Shown: piece by piece, positions 44,908 to 53,577 of the stretch
Layout: the number at the start of each line of letters is the position of its first letter
Numbering within the stretch: the first letter of the stretch is position 1
Assembly: GCA_964642725.1 (NCBI GenBank)
Contig: CAZXQG010000011.1
Location: 15,094-79,093 of the forward strand
From: JAGVPT01 sp964642725
Lineage (GTDB): Bacteria; Bacteroidota; Ignavibacteria; UBA10030; UBA8401
Direction of reading: 5' to 3'
DNA: 64,000 nucleotides
Notes under the pieces: generated by a model
Told to the model about the DNA's origin: nothing
Databases searched by the model: none
The model's input: only the letters and a program-made list of their open reading frames with translations
Program-made: the position numbers and the translations under genes

Positions 44908-45495
44908 ATGAGCCTTGGGCAGACGATGATTTCGGCGGCATTTTTTGTGTTGTTGACCCTCGCAGTTTTGAGCGCCAACAAAATGATCCTTGAAAACACA
45001 AAGTACTATCTCCAGGAAGAGGCAATCGAACAGGCTTCAAACTTTGCCAACGCGTTACTTTCTGAAATTCAAACGAAAAAATTTGATTCGCGAGTAACGC
45101 TTGATGGTTCGGGCAATGTTTCAGGTCCTTACAATCAATCCAATTTGCCCTGGCCTGCTGCCCCGACACTTTTCCGGCATAGCATGGGACCAACATTTAC
45201 TGCGAGAAATAATGTGATGCCCGGAGGAGCTCCGGATGCGGCGCCGTATAAATCGATCCGGGGAGGTAGTCCAAACTACTTTGACGATGTGGGCGACTAC
45301 AACGGATACGTGAGGACGGCAAAGTCTGCCGACATTTCAGGATATACATTAACAGTGAAAGTCTATTACGTTTTGAAGAACTCCCCCGATTCACCTTCGG
45401 GCGTCCAGACTTATTACAAACGAATCGATGTAACCGTCACTCATCCGATTTATTTGACGCAAGCTCTTACTTTTAGCGCGATTGCGACGTATTAA
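44908..45495 (+). CDS. N-anchored pilin-like protein, unknown function
   Basis: A 195-residue protein with one hydrophobic segment right at the N-terminus (MISAAFFVLLTLAVLSANKM) followed by a helix (ILENTKYYLQEEAIEQASNF) and a beta-rich globular part. That is the silhouette of a minor pilin or pseudopilin. The usual prepilin motif G-F-x3-E is missing, although a Gly lies at residue 4 before the hydrophobic stretch. The Gly/Asp/Tyr-rich middle (GGSPNYFDDVGDYNGYVRT) recalls MshB-like pilins. It is followed, with one-base overlap, by a second protein of the same silhouette. Assignment rests mainly on context with gspF/gspE genes. Confidence 0.55.
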   Translation: MSLGQTMISAAFFVLLTLAVLSANKMILENTKYYLQEEAIEQASNFANALLSEIQTKKFDSRVTLDGSGNVSGPYNQSNLPWPAAPTLFRHSMGPTFTARNNVMPGGAPDAAPYKSIRGGSPNYFDDVGDYNGYVRTAKSADISGYTLTVKVYYVLKNSPDSPSGVQTYYKRIDVTVTHPIYLTQALTFSAIATY

Positions 45496-46127
45496 TGAGC
45501 GTAATGCTGGACATAATCGGTTCAATGGTTATTCGCGGCGCCATCGTGCTCATGACCCTTTATCTGAGCGTAGGGTTGCAAAGTGCCTACACATACAAAA
45601 GTACACTCTATATAGTAAAGCAGAAGACCGTTGTGCCGGCAGAAGTCCTGACCGACGATATTCGGCTTGCGGGGTACGGTCCGACAACATCGAAAATTTT
45701 CGCGACGGCCACGCCCGAAGCAATGCAGTTTTATGCCGACATCAACAATGACAGCATCCCCGAGACAGTCCACTATTATTTAGGTACAGCATACGGCGGC
45801 TCGAATCATCGGAGTCTCTACAGGGAGGTAAGCTCGATTAATGGAGGGGCGCCGTTTGAGTTGGCGCGCGACGTTGATTCTTTATGCTTTACGTACTACG
45901 ATTCTTACGGAAATACGGTAAGCGGCAGCAATGTTTCGGGAATAAAATCTATCAAAGTTAGTCTCGTGATGGAATCGAGCGCACAAATGGCTGATGAAAT
46001 AACCACCGCGCCGACGTCGTCGGGTTTGTATTCTCATGAAGATACTGCCAACACGGGCACTACAAATTTTCCCACAAAATATGTGAGGGCATTCTGGGAG
46101 AGGACTGTTTTTCCGCAAAACCTTTAG
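45495..46127 (+). CDS. N-anchored PilW-like protein, unknown function
   Basis: A 210-residue protein with an N-terminal membrane helix (IGSMVIRGAIVLMTLYLSVG) followed by a helix and a beta-rich region. The segments VVPAEVLTDDIRLAGYGP and SLCFTYYDSYGNTV are like those of PilW/minor pseudopilins (a DDIRxAGY-type motif is common there). No canonical prepilin cleavage site is present. Its ATG overlaps the TAA of the previous gene by one base, so the two are coupled. Function inferred from the neighbourhood. Confidence 0.55.
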   Translation: MSVMLDIIGSMVIRGAIVLMTLYLSVGLQSAYTYKSTLYIVKQKTVVPAEVLTDDIRLAGYGPTTSKIFATATPEAMQFYADINNDSIPETVHYYLGTAYGGSNHRSLYREVSSINGGAPFELARDVDSLCFTYYDSYGNTVSGSNVSGIKSIKVSLVMESSAQMADEITTAPTSSGLYSHEDTANTGTTNFPTKYVRAFWERTVFPQNL

Positions 46128-46234
46128 TGAACCCGGGCATCCTGCGCATACCGTATTTCTGAATATACGCTCCTCCCCGTATTGTTATTGCTCAGGGAGA
46201 TGTTATTTTTAACTTAATCAAAGTAAGGGAAAAC

Positions 46235-46254
46235 GGCTTTGAAAAAAGCCTTTT
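46235..46254 (+). terminator. Weak hairpin with T tract (possible attenuator)
   Basis: Stem GGCTTT/AAAGCC with a 4-base loop followed by TTTT, between the PilW-like gene and the next small gene. It is short and could act as a weak terminator or attenuator. Confidence 0.35.
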
Positions 46255-46285
46255 CACGTAGGAAAGCCAAAACAGCGAGGAGTGT

Positions 46286-46699
46286 ATGGGAACTTCAAAG
46301 GTCATCATCGGTCTCGGGGCGTATGTTATGATCGGAGCTTTTGCACTGCTGTTTACAAGCACGGACCAGGCTCTCTACAATGTTGCTCAGTCTCAAGCCT
46401 TCCATGATGAGGCACGGCAAATTTCTAATGCAGGAGTCAAATTTGCCATCGGAGATGTAGGAGGCAACTCGGCGGCCGTTCTTCCTTCGAGCACAGTGAA
46501 CGTGAATGGCGGGAGCGCGTCGTATGTCGCGGACCGGCCGGCAGGACTCACAGCGACCCAGATGCGCGTGACATCGACCGGAACCTACAACGGTTTCCAG
46601 GTAACGATGGTAGCAATCTTGCAGTATAATGGAATAAAATGGACTCTCCAACGAATCTATCAACAACCGGATGCTGCTGAATACTCAAGATTAAGCTGA
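46286..46699 (+). CDS. Small N-anchored pilin-like protein, unknown function
   Basis: A 137-residue protein with an N-terminal membrane helix (KVIIGLGAYVMIGAFALLF), a connecting helix (YNVAQSQAFHDEARQISNAG) and a small beta domain. It has the same silhouette as the two preceding genes and resembles PilX-like minor pilins in outline only. GAGGAG lies three bases before the ATG, a strong ribosome-binding site. It closes the pilus-like cluster and is followed by a strong terminator. Confidence 0.55.
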   Translation: MGTSKVIIGLGAYVMIGAFALLFTSTDQALYNVAQSQAFHDEARQISNAGVKFAIGDVGGNSAAVLPSSTVNVNGGSASYVADRPAGLTATQMRVTSTGTYNGFQVTMVAILQYNGIKWTLQRIYQQPDAAEYSRLS

Positions 46700-46728
46700 G
46701 AGTTTCATACAACAATTTCTTCGTTAAC

Positions 46729-46764
46729 AATGCGATGCAATGAACATGCATCGCATTTTTTTTG
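46729..46764 (+). terminator. Strong rho-independent terminator after the pilus-like cluster
   Basis: Stem AATGCGATGCA/TGCATCGCATT (11 perfect pairs) with a 7-base loop, running into eight T. Confidence 0.92.
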
Positions 46765-46902
46765 CTCCTTCTAAAGGAGCCTGGAAAACAGCGTTTCGAG
46801 GGAATTGATTTTGACCCACAGCATTCTTACTATAGACCGAAACATGCGGTCATAACATTCGTAGTATGTTCCTATATTCCCAATGCATTCTTCCATTATT
46901 CC

Positions 46903-48804
46903 ATGAAAGGCGTTCCTATGCATCCATTGACAATACTAGCCATTTCTATCTTCGGTGTTTTGGCTGCTGAATCTCACGCTGCGGTTGCCGAGGAACGGGA
47001 CAGGGCAAAGATTCCCGAGAAAGACAAATGGAATCTTACTGAATTGTACCCCACCGACGATGCATGGAAGAAAGCGAAGGAGGATCTCATTGCCGAAATT
47101 CCGGGAATGAAAAAATTCCAAGGAACGCTCAGGTCGTCCCCGGCGCAGCTGTTTGCGTGCTTAGAATTCAGCAGCCGTCTCGCCAAAGAATACTCCCGTC
47201 TCTCCAGTTACGCAACCATGAGTTCCGACCTGGATACGCGGGAATCAAAGTACCAGGCGATGAAGCAGGAAATGAGCCAGCTCGGGTCGGTGATTGGGGC
47301 GGCAGCCGCGTTCATCGAACCAGAGATTCTCAAGATTGACCGTGCAACGGTCGACTCGTTTCTCAAGCAAGAAAAAAAGCTCGAAGTGTACCATCATTAC
47401 CTCGACGATATCTTGCGGCGCCAGGCGCATACGGGGAGTGAGGGAGAAGAAAAGATTATTGCCGACGCCGGAACGATGGCCGACGGCCCGGAAAGCATTT
47501 TCAATATTTTCTCGAATGCCGAGTTTCCGTATCCGGAACTGGTCTTGAGCGGTGGAAACACAGTGAAGCTTGACCAGGCCGGTTTCAGCCTGTACCGGAG
47601 TTCTGCAAACCGCGACGACAGGAAAAATGTATTTGTGGCATTTTTTGGAGCAATGAACCGGTTCCGTCGGACGTACGGTGCGGAGCTTTCGGCAAACGTG
47701 AACAAGGATATATTCTATATGAAAGCGCGGAATTATAGATCGTCGGTTGAAAGTGCGCTCGACGCCAACAACATTCCGGTGGAAGTATACCACAGCCTCG
47801 TTGATAACGTCAATGCCAACCTCGCGACATTCCACCGTTACCTGAAGTTGAGGAAGAGAATTCTCGGGGTCGACACGCTCCATTACTACGACCTGTACGC
47901 CCCGCTCCTTCACGGCGTCGACCTGAGATATACGGTCGACGAGTCAAAACAAAATGTTCTTGCCTCGCTTGCTCCGCTTGGCGAAGAATACCTGTCCGTT
48001 ACGAAGAGGGCTTTCTCCGACCGATGGATCGACGTTTTTCCGACCGAAGGGAAACAAAGCGGCGCCTATTCCAACGGCTCCGCGTATGATGTCCATCCGT
48101 ACATGCTGCTCAATTTCAACGGCAAGTACGACGACATGAGTACGCTTGCCCACGAACTCGGACACACGATGCAAAGTTATTATTCAAACAAGACGCAGCC
48201 ATTCCCGACTTCGGGCTATCCAATTTTTGTCGCGGAAGTCGCTTCGACATTCAACGAAGCCCTTCTGATCGACCATATGTTAAAGACGATCAAGAACGAT
48301 ACGGTGAAGCTTTCGCTTCTCGGAAAATACCTGGAGGGAATTAAGGGGACGGTATTCCGCCAGACGCAGTTTGCGGAATTCGAGCTTCGTATTCACGATA
48401 TGGTAGAACACGATACAGCGCTGACGGGCGACAAGCTCAACGAAGTCTATATGGAAATTACAAAAAAATATTACGGACACGATAAGGGAATATGTATTGT
48501 CGACGGTGAAATTCAGTCCGAGTGGAGCTATATCCCGCATTTCTACTATAATTTTTACGTCTATCAGTATGCGACGGCGTTCACCGCATCATGTGCGCTC
48601 TCAGAGCAGGTGCTGGCCGGGGACAAGGCGGAGACCAAACGCTACATAGAGTTTTTATCCGCAGGCGGTTCGGACTACCCGATCAACTTGTTGAAGAAAG
48701 CGGGGGTGGATATGACCACTTCTGAGCCGTTTGCGCTTACGATGAAAAAGATGAACCGCGTGATGGATGAGATGGAAGAGATACTTGACAGGATGGGTAA
48801 ATAA
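46903..48804 (+). CDS. pepF: Exported M3-family oligoendopeptidase F
   Basis: A zinc metallopeptidase of about 633 residues from the ATG at 46903. The start was chosen because the protein then begins with a signal peptide (HPLTILAISIFGVLAAESHA); an in-frame ATG at 46762 lies inside the preceding terminator, and one at 46918 is also possible. PepF landmarks: WNLTELYPTDDAW near the start, the zinc motif HELGHTMQSYYS, and SEWSYIPHFYYNFYVYQYAT near the end. It should cleave oligopeptides, here in the periplasm, unlike the cytosolic forms of Firmicutes. It stands alone between two terminators. Confidence 0.92.
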   Translation: MKGVPMHPLTILAISIFGVLAAESHAAVAEERDRAKIPEKDKWNLTELYPTDDAWKKAKEDLIAEIPGMKKFQGTLRSSPAQLFACLEFSSRLAKEYSRLSSYATMSSDLDTRESKYQAMKQEMSQLGSVIGAAAAFIEPEILKIDRATVDSFLKQEKKLEVYHHYLDDILRRQAHTGSEGEEKIIADAGTMADGPESIFNIFSNAEFPYPELVLSGGNTVKLDQAGFSLYRSSANRDDRKNVFVAFFGAMNRFRRTYGAELSANVNKDIFYMKARNYRSSVESALDANNIPVEVYHSLVDNVNANLATFHRYLKLRKRILGVDTLHYYDLYAPLLHGVDLRYTVDESKQNVLASLAPLGEEYLSVTKRAFSDRWIDVFPTEGKQSGAYSNGSAYDVHPYMLLNFNGKYDDMSTLAHELGHTMQSYYSNKTQPFPTSGYPIFVAEVASTFNEALLIDHMLKTIKNDTVKLSLLGKYLEGIKGTVFRQTQFAEFELRIHDMVEHDTALTGDKLNEVYMEITKKYYGHDKGICIVDGEIQSEWSYIPHFYYNFYVYQYATAFTASCALSEQVLAGDKAETKRYIEFLSAGGSDYPINLLKKAGVDMTTSEPFALTMKKMNRVMDEMEEILDRMGK

Positions 48805-48828
48805 TCGGCGCTGTGAAGCGCAACAACG

Positions 48829-48860
48829 AAGCCCTGCCTTTGCAGGGCTTTGATGTGTTT
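48829..48860 (+). terminator. Rho-independent terminator after pepF
   Basis: Stem AAGCCCTGC/GCAGGGCTT with a 4-base loop and an imperfect T-rich tail (TGATGTGTTT), 25 bp after the stop. Confidence 0.7.
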
Positions 48861-48967
48861 AGAGTACACGGCACTTGACATCGTCATCTGTATATCCGAT
48901 ACTAATGAGCAATCTCAAATGAAGATTTTGAATACTAACGCAATAGCTAATACTTTCACATGGAACA

Positions 48968-50440
48968 ATGACGAATACAAACAATAACAAACACCGCGCG
49001 CTGCTGCAAAAGATTGCGCGCCGAGCAATGCTTGAGAGGGGACTTCTTCCCGATTTTTCTTCACAGGCACTCGCGGAGCTTGACAGCGTACATGAGCCTG
49101 CAATGCAGGTTGCAATGCCGACCCGCGATCTCAGAAACCTTCTGTGGTGTTCAATCGACAACGATGATTCGCGCGACCTGGATCAACTCACCGTTGCGGA
49201 GAGCCTGCCTGCGGGATCGGTAAAGATTCTTGTCGCCATCGCCGATGTTGACTCCATTGTCAAAAATCATTCGGCGCTCGATGAACATGCCCGGCACAAT
49301 ACTACTTCGGTATACACCGCGGCTGAAATATTTCCAATGCTGCCCGAGAAGCTTTCGACCGACCTTACTTCGCTTAATTTTAATTCGGATCGCTTTGCCG
49401 TCGTCATAGAAATGGTCATCGACGGGGATGGATCGCTCCAGAGATCGGATATTTACGGTGCGGCGGTCCGCAATCGTGCCAAGCTTGCTTACAACAGCGT
49501 CGCCGAATGGCTCGAGGGGACCGGTCCAATGCCGAAAGAGATCGGCATGATCGCCGGCCTCGACGAAAACATCAGGCTTCAGGATCGCACGGCACAGAAG
49601 ATGAAATCACTTCGGTATGTGCACGGCGCGCTTAACTTCGAAACGATCGAAGCCCGCCCGGTTTTTGACAACGATGAAATTACGCGCCTCGATGTCGAAA
49701 GGAAAAACAGAGCGAAAGATATTATTGAAGACTTCATGATTGGCGCGAACGGCGTCACCGCGCGATACCTCGCCGGCAAGAAGTATCCATCGCTGCGCCG
49801 GATTGTCCGCACGCCAAAGAATTGGAATAGGATCGTTCAGCTTGCCTTGGAGCGGAACTTCAAGCTTCCCGAAAAACCCGATTCGAAATTATTGGAACAA
49901 TTTTTGATCTCGGAGCAGGCCGCCGATCCTCTTCGCTTTCCGGACATCTGTCTCAGCGTTATCAAATTGATGGGGCCCGGTGAATACATCGTTGAACTCC
50001 CGGAAGACACGGCAGTCGGGCACTTCGGCCTCGCAGTGAAAGACTATTCTCACTCTACGGCGCCGAACCGGCGCTATCCCGACCTTATTACGCAGCGCAT
50101 AATGAAAGCGGCGATTGCCGGAGACCGCCAACCTTACACGAACGACGAACTGGCAACGCTCGCGACGCACTGCACTGAAGAAGAGGACGCGGCAAAAAAA
50201 GTGGAACGGCAGGTAGAAAAATCTGCCGCGGCAATGCTCCTTGAATCGAGAATCAAGGAACAATTCGATGCCGTGGTGACCGGCGCTTCGGTCAAAGGAA
50301 CGTGGGTCCGTCTTCTGAATCCACCGGTGGAAGGAAGGCTTGTGAATGGTTTTGAAGGATTGGACGTAGGCCACCGGGTCCGCGTAGAGCTCGTTCACAC
50401 CGATGTTGACCGGGGATTTATTGATTTTAAAAAAGTATGA
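48968..50440 (+). CDS. RNB-domain exoribonuclease (RNase II/R family)
   Basis: A 490-residue 3'-5' exoribonuclease. The RNB catalytic domain begins at about residue 50 with SIDNDDSRDLDQLTVAE, which carries the metal-binding aspartates, and continues through VAIADVDSIV and the highly conserved HSTAPNRRYPDLITQRIM near the end. The N-terminal cold-shock and C-terminal S1 domains of full-length RNase R are absent or reduced, so this is a short RNB protein of the kind seen in several phyla. Translation starts at the ATG at 48968. It has its own upstream gap and is followed by a repeat-rich intergenic region. Confidence 0.85.
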   Translation: MTNTNNNKHRALLQKIARRAMLERGLLPDFSSQALAELDSVHEPAMQVAMPTRDLRNLLWCSIDNDDSRDLDQLTVAESLPAGSVKILVAIADVDSIVKNHSALDEHARHNTTSVYTAAEIFPMLPEKLSTDLTSLNFNSDRFAVVIEMVIDGDGSLQRSDIYGAAVRNRAKLAYNSVAEWLEGTGPMPKEIGMIAGLDENIRLQDRTAQKMKSLRYVHGALNFETIEARPVFDNDEITRLDVERKNRAKDIIEDFMIGANGVTARYLAGKKYPSLRRIVRTPKNWNRIVQLALERNFKLPEKPDSKLLEQFLISEQAADPLRFPDICLSVIKLMGPGEYIVELPEDTAVGHFGLAVKDYSHSTAPNRRYPDLITQRIMKAAIAGDRQPYTNDELATLATHCTEEEDAAKKVERQVEKSAAAMLLESRIKEQFDAVVTGASVKGTWVRLLNPPVEGRLVNGFEGLDVGHRVRVELVHTDVDRGFIDFKKV

Positions 50441-50492
50441 TAGAACGGTGCTTCGAGGGTTTGACTGGCTTCATGTAAAACGGAAAACAATC

Positions 50493-50606
50493 CACTCAGC
50501 TCACGAAGTGCACGAAGAAATCAAATTTCTACCGTCATCTCGTTCCCAATCTCTGATTGGGAACGAGATAGAATAAATCATTCGTGTTCTTTCGTGCGCT
50601 TAGTGG
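50493..50606. repeat. Nested palindromic intergenic element
   Basis: Imperfect inverted arms of about 27-30 bases (50493-50522 starting CCACTCAGCTCACGAAG; 50580-50606 ending CGTGCGCTTAGTGG) enclose a perfect 15-bp palindrome at 50537-50569 (ATCTCGTTCCCAATC, TCT, and its complement). The inner palindrome belongs to the same family as two copies at 63.1 kb. It lies between the convergent RNB and GH2 genes. No T tract. Confidence 0.65.
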
Positions 50607-50636
50607 ATACCTTCTTCTCGTTCCGGTTGTACCCGT

Positions 50637-53090
50637 TTATTTTGATTCAATGACGATTGAAGATCTTTGCAAGCCATCCGAAGTTGCTTCTAATGTAATG
50701 CGTCCGGCTTTTTCATTTGATTGGATTACCGAGAGGCAGAGTCCGTTGAATGCTTTCCGCTCGTGAGCCTTAAACGATTCAAGGCTTGTTTGGAGTCCGT
50801 TGTCCACGCCGGCAATCTTTCCTTCAGCGGAAATAGTAAAGTGGATGAGATTATCCGCATCTGGCACGAGTGTGCCTGCTTCATCCACAACCTTGACGGT
50901 TACAAATGAAAGATCGTTGCCGTCTGCTGAAATCACTTTTCGATCCGCTTCAAGGACAATATTTGCCGGCGCTCCGGCTGTTTTGATTTCCTGCGTCAGA
51001 ATTTCTTTCCCGCCCGTACGACCGATTGCTTTCAATGTTCCCGGCGTAAACGGGACTTTCCACATGAGATGAAGTTCATCGCCGATTTTTTTCTTTGTTC
51101 CAAGCGACTTGCCGTTCAGGAACAATTCCACCTCAGCACAATTGGTATACGCCCATACATCGACCGTATCTCCTTTTTTCCAATTCCAATGGGGGAAAAT
51201 ATGCAGCACCGGTTTGTCCGTCCACTCGCTTTGGTACATATAATAGACGTCTTTGGGAAAGCCTGCCAGATCGACGATGCCAAAATAGGAACTGCGCGAA
51301 GGCCAGCCGTAGGGCGTGGGCTCGCCGATATAATCAAAACCGGTCCAGATGAACATGCCGGAGAGGAAATCATATTTCTTCATCACCTTCCATGTTTCTT
51401 CATGCGTCGAGCCCCAGGGAGCGCTGCAGTTGTCGTACGCGGAACACGTATTACCGGGGTTCCCGGCATTGAAAGGAATGTCCCAGCGCGTCGGCCACCG
51501 TCTGATGGTGTCCGACGGCATATCATAGTGGCCGCGTGTGGCCAGAGCAGATACCGTTTCGGTCGCGATGAATTTCTTGCCGGGAAAAGTTTTCGGAAAA
51601 TCGGGATACTTATCGATGCTGTAATTGTTTCCGATCAAATCGAGAGCGCCCGAGAGGACGAGCGGATTAGAGGGAACCGGATTATTCAACGCCGATGTAA
51701 CGGGTCTTGTTGAGTCGAGAGATTTTACCACAGCGCCAAGTTCTCGTGCGATGATTGTGCCGTTGCTGTCCTGCTTGTCCCATTGTTCAGGAATTTCGTT
51801 TCCGATGCTCCAGATGAAAACGCTGGGATGATTCCGGTCGCGAAGGATCATGTCCGTGAGATCCTGTCTGTGCCATGTGTCCCAGTCCAGGGAGTAATCG
51901 AAATCGGTTTTTTTCTTTTTCCACATGTCGAATGCTTCGTCCATCACGATAAAGCCCATTTTGTCGCACAGGTCGAGGAGTTCGGGAGCCGGAGGGTTAT
52001 GCGAAGTGCGGATAGCGTTGCACCCCATTGCTTTCAGAATCTCGAGCTGGCGTTCCAGCGCTCGTTTATTGACCGCCGAGCCAAAACAGCCAAGGTCATG
52101 ATGGTCGCAGACGCCGTTAATTTTCACATGTTTTCCGTTCAGGAAAAATCCTTTGTCAACGTCGAAAACGAATGTGCGGATTCCGAACGTCGTTTCGTAT
52201 TCATCGCATTCTTTCCCGTTGCACTCGATTGTCGTAACGGCTCTGTATAACCGAGGGCTTTCAAGCGTCCAAAGAGCCGGAGTGCTCACTGTCATATCCT
52301 GGGACACTTCAGAAACGGAATTCTTTGCACCGACATTTTTTGTCTCTGTCTCCGCTGCTTTCTTGCCTTCCTGATCCAATACAACAGTTCTGATTGTCAG
52401 CGCTTGGTCTATCCCGGAACTATTTTTTACTTTTATACGGATGGACACCATTGCCGATTGCGCCGTTACTTCCGGTGTCGTGATAGACGTTCCCCAATGA
52501 TCGACATGAATCGCTTCGGTGACCACGAGCCGGACATTCCTATAAATTCCCGAGCCGGAATACCAGCGCGAATTAGGCTGCTGCGAATTATCTACTCTCA
52601 CGGCGATAATATTTTGTGCGTTGCCGTATTTCAAGAACGGCGTCAGTTCGTACTGAAAAGAGCTGTAGCCGTACGGACGCTTGCCAAGGTAATGGCCGTT
52701 GACCCACACCTCGCTGTTTCGGTACACTCCGTCGAAATCGACAAACTGCAATTTTTTGCTGTCCATTTCCGGGATTGAAAAAGATTTTCGGTACCAGCCG
52801 ATTCCGCCGGGCAACGCTCCGCCCCCAGGCGTTGCAGGGTTGTCTTTGTTGAATTCTCCTTCAATGCTCCAGTCGTGCGGCAGATCAAGCGTTCGCCATT
52901 GAGAATCGTCAAAGCTGATTTCCTGTCCATTCGTGACATCTCCGAGATGAAACTTCCAGCTCTTCGTGAAATCAGCGGAGTGCCGAGTGTCTGAAGAGTA
53001 TGTGATGCATGGAGTAGAGAAAAGAAAAGCCGTGATCATAAGAGAAAAAAAGAGGAGAGTGTTCTTGCTTTTACATATCATCGGTTTCAT
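50637..53090 (-). CDS. Exported GH2-family beta-galactosidase/beta-glucuronidase-like glycosidase
   Basis: An 817-residue glycoside hydrolase family 2 enzyme. A signal peptide lies near residues 10-30. A sugar-binding jelly-roll domain (LPHDWSIEGEF, GIGWYRKSF, VWVNGHYLGKRPYGYSSF), an Ig-like domain and a TIM barrel follow. The acid/base Glu is in WSIGNEIPE and the probable nucleophile Glu in ATETVSALATRG. GVCDHHDLGCFGSAV and AIRTSHNPPAPELLDLCD are diagnostic. The C-terminus has a DUF4982-like domain (FPHWNWKKGDTVDVWAYTN) and an invasin-like module. It should release terminal beta-linked galactose or related residues in the periplasm. No transporter or regulator is beside it. Confidence 0.92.
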   Translation of the reverse strand: MKPMICKSKNTLLFFSLMITAFLFSTPCITYSSDTRHSADFTKSWKFHLGDVTNGQEISFDDSQWRTLDLPHDWSIEGEFNKDNPATPGGGALPGGIGWYRKSFSIPEMDSKKLQFVDFDGVYRNSEVWVNGHYLGKRPYGYSSFQYELTPFLKYGNAQNIIAVRVDNSQQPNSRWYSGSGIYRNVRLVVTEAIHVDHWGTSITTPEVTAQSAMVSIRIKVKNSSGIDQALTIRTVVLDQEGKKAAETETKNVGAKNSVSEVSQDMTVSTPALWTLESPRLYRAVTTIECNGKECDEYETTFGIRTFVFDVDKGFFLNGKHVKINGVCDHHDLGCFGSAVNKRALERQLEILKAMGCNAIRTSHNPPAPELLDLCDKMGFIVMDEAFDMWKKKKTDFDYSLDWDTWHRQDLTDMILRDRNHPSVFIWSIGNEIPEQWDKQDSNGTIIARELGAVVKSLDSTRPVTSALNNPVPSNPLVLSGALDLIGNNYSIDKYPDFPKTFPGKKFIATETVSALATRGHYDMPSDTIRRWPTRWDIPFNAGNPGNTCSAYDNCSAPWGSTHEETWKVMKKYDFLSGMFIWTGFDYIGEPTPYGWPSRSSYFGIVDLAGFPKDVYYMYQSEWTDKPVLHIFPHWNWKKGDTVDVWAYTNCAEVELFLNGKSLGTKKKIGDELHLMWKVPFTPGTLKAIGRTGGKEILTQEIKTAGAPANIVLEADRKVISADGNDLSFVTVKVVDEAGTLVPDADNLIHFTISAEGKIAGVDNGLQTSLESFKAHERKAFNGLCLSVIQSNEKAGRITLEATSDGLQRSSIVIESK

Positions 53091-53230
53091 TGGCGGGCAT
53101 CCTTGTTGGTAAGTGGAGAGCTAATCATCGAGATTGAAGTCGAAAAGTCACTGCAAATATACGATATTGGAGCTATTCAAAAAAGAAGAAATAAAAGCGG
53201 ATTCGTCTTCCTACGACAATCTCTCGTTAT

Positions 53231-53272
53231 AGAAAGAAAAAACCCTCGTTTTCTTTCTGAAAACACGGGTTT
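53231..53272 (-). terminator. Minus-strand rho-independent terminator after a tRNA-3'-like relic
   Basis: Read on the minus strand: stem AAACCC/GGGTTT with inner GTTTTC/GAAAAC, then TTTTCTTTCT. It directly follows the tRNA-like sequence at 53273-53312. Confidence 0.75.
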
Positions 53273-53312
53273 GTCCTGCGCGCTGCTGGGGTCGAACCGG
53301 GGACATTACTCC
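53273..53312 (-). other. tRNA 3'-end-like relic
   Basis: On the minus strand this contains GGTTCGACCCCAGCAGCGC, which looks like a T-loop (GGTTCGA) and acceptor 3' strand, but the T-stem is not complementary and no complete tRNA can be folded. The plus-strand core GCGCTGCTGGGRTCGAAYC is shared, in the same orientation, with every unit of the array at 63.2 kb. The surrounding gap 53091-53577 contains no other feature I can support. Confidence 0.55.
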
Positions 53313-53577
53313 TTGATGTCATCTGTTATCAGATCTATGACTCTTTGAATGAAAAGCGATGAAGTTGAAAAATGCACTTGAGGATTAATTCCTCTTTCAT
53401 CCCTATGGATGATTACAGTTACAAGCAAACAGTTGTATACTGCTTCTATCTCAATGAAATAGAGATCGATAGTTGTGCGCTGGAGAAACCAAGTTGGCAT
53501 GGTTGAGCATGCCGACCCGCTTAAACCATCTCTTAAACTCCTTTGTCTAAAGTATTCCTACATTTTACAACAAACGC

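Noticed and set aside
46200..46285. Cyclic-di-GMP riboswitch before the last pilin-like gene
   Set aside because: The hairpin and A-rich context looked suggestive, but the conserved GEMM core sequences are missing.
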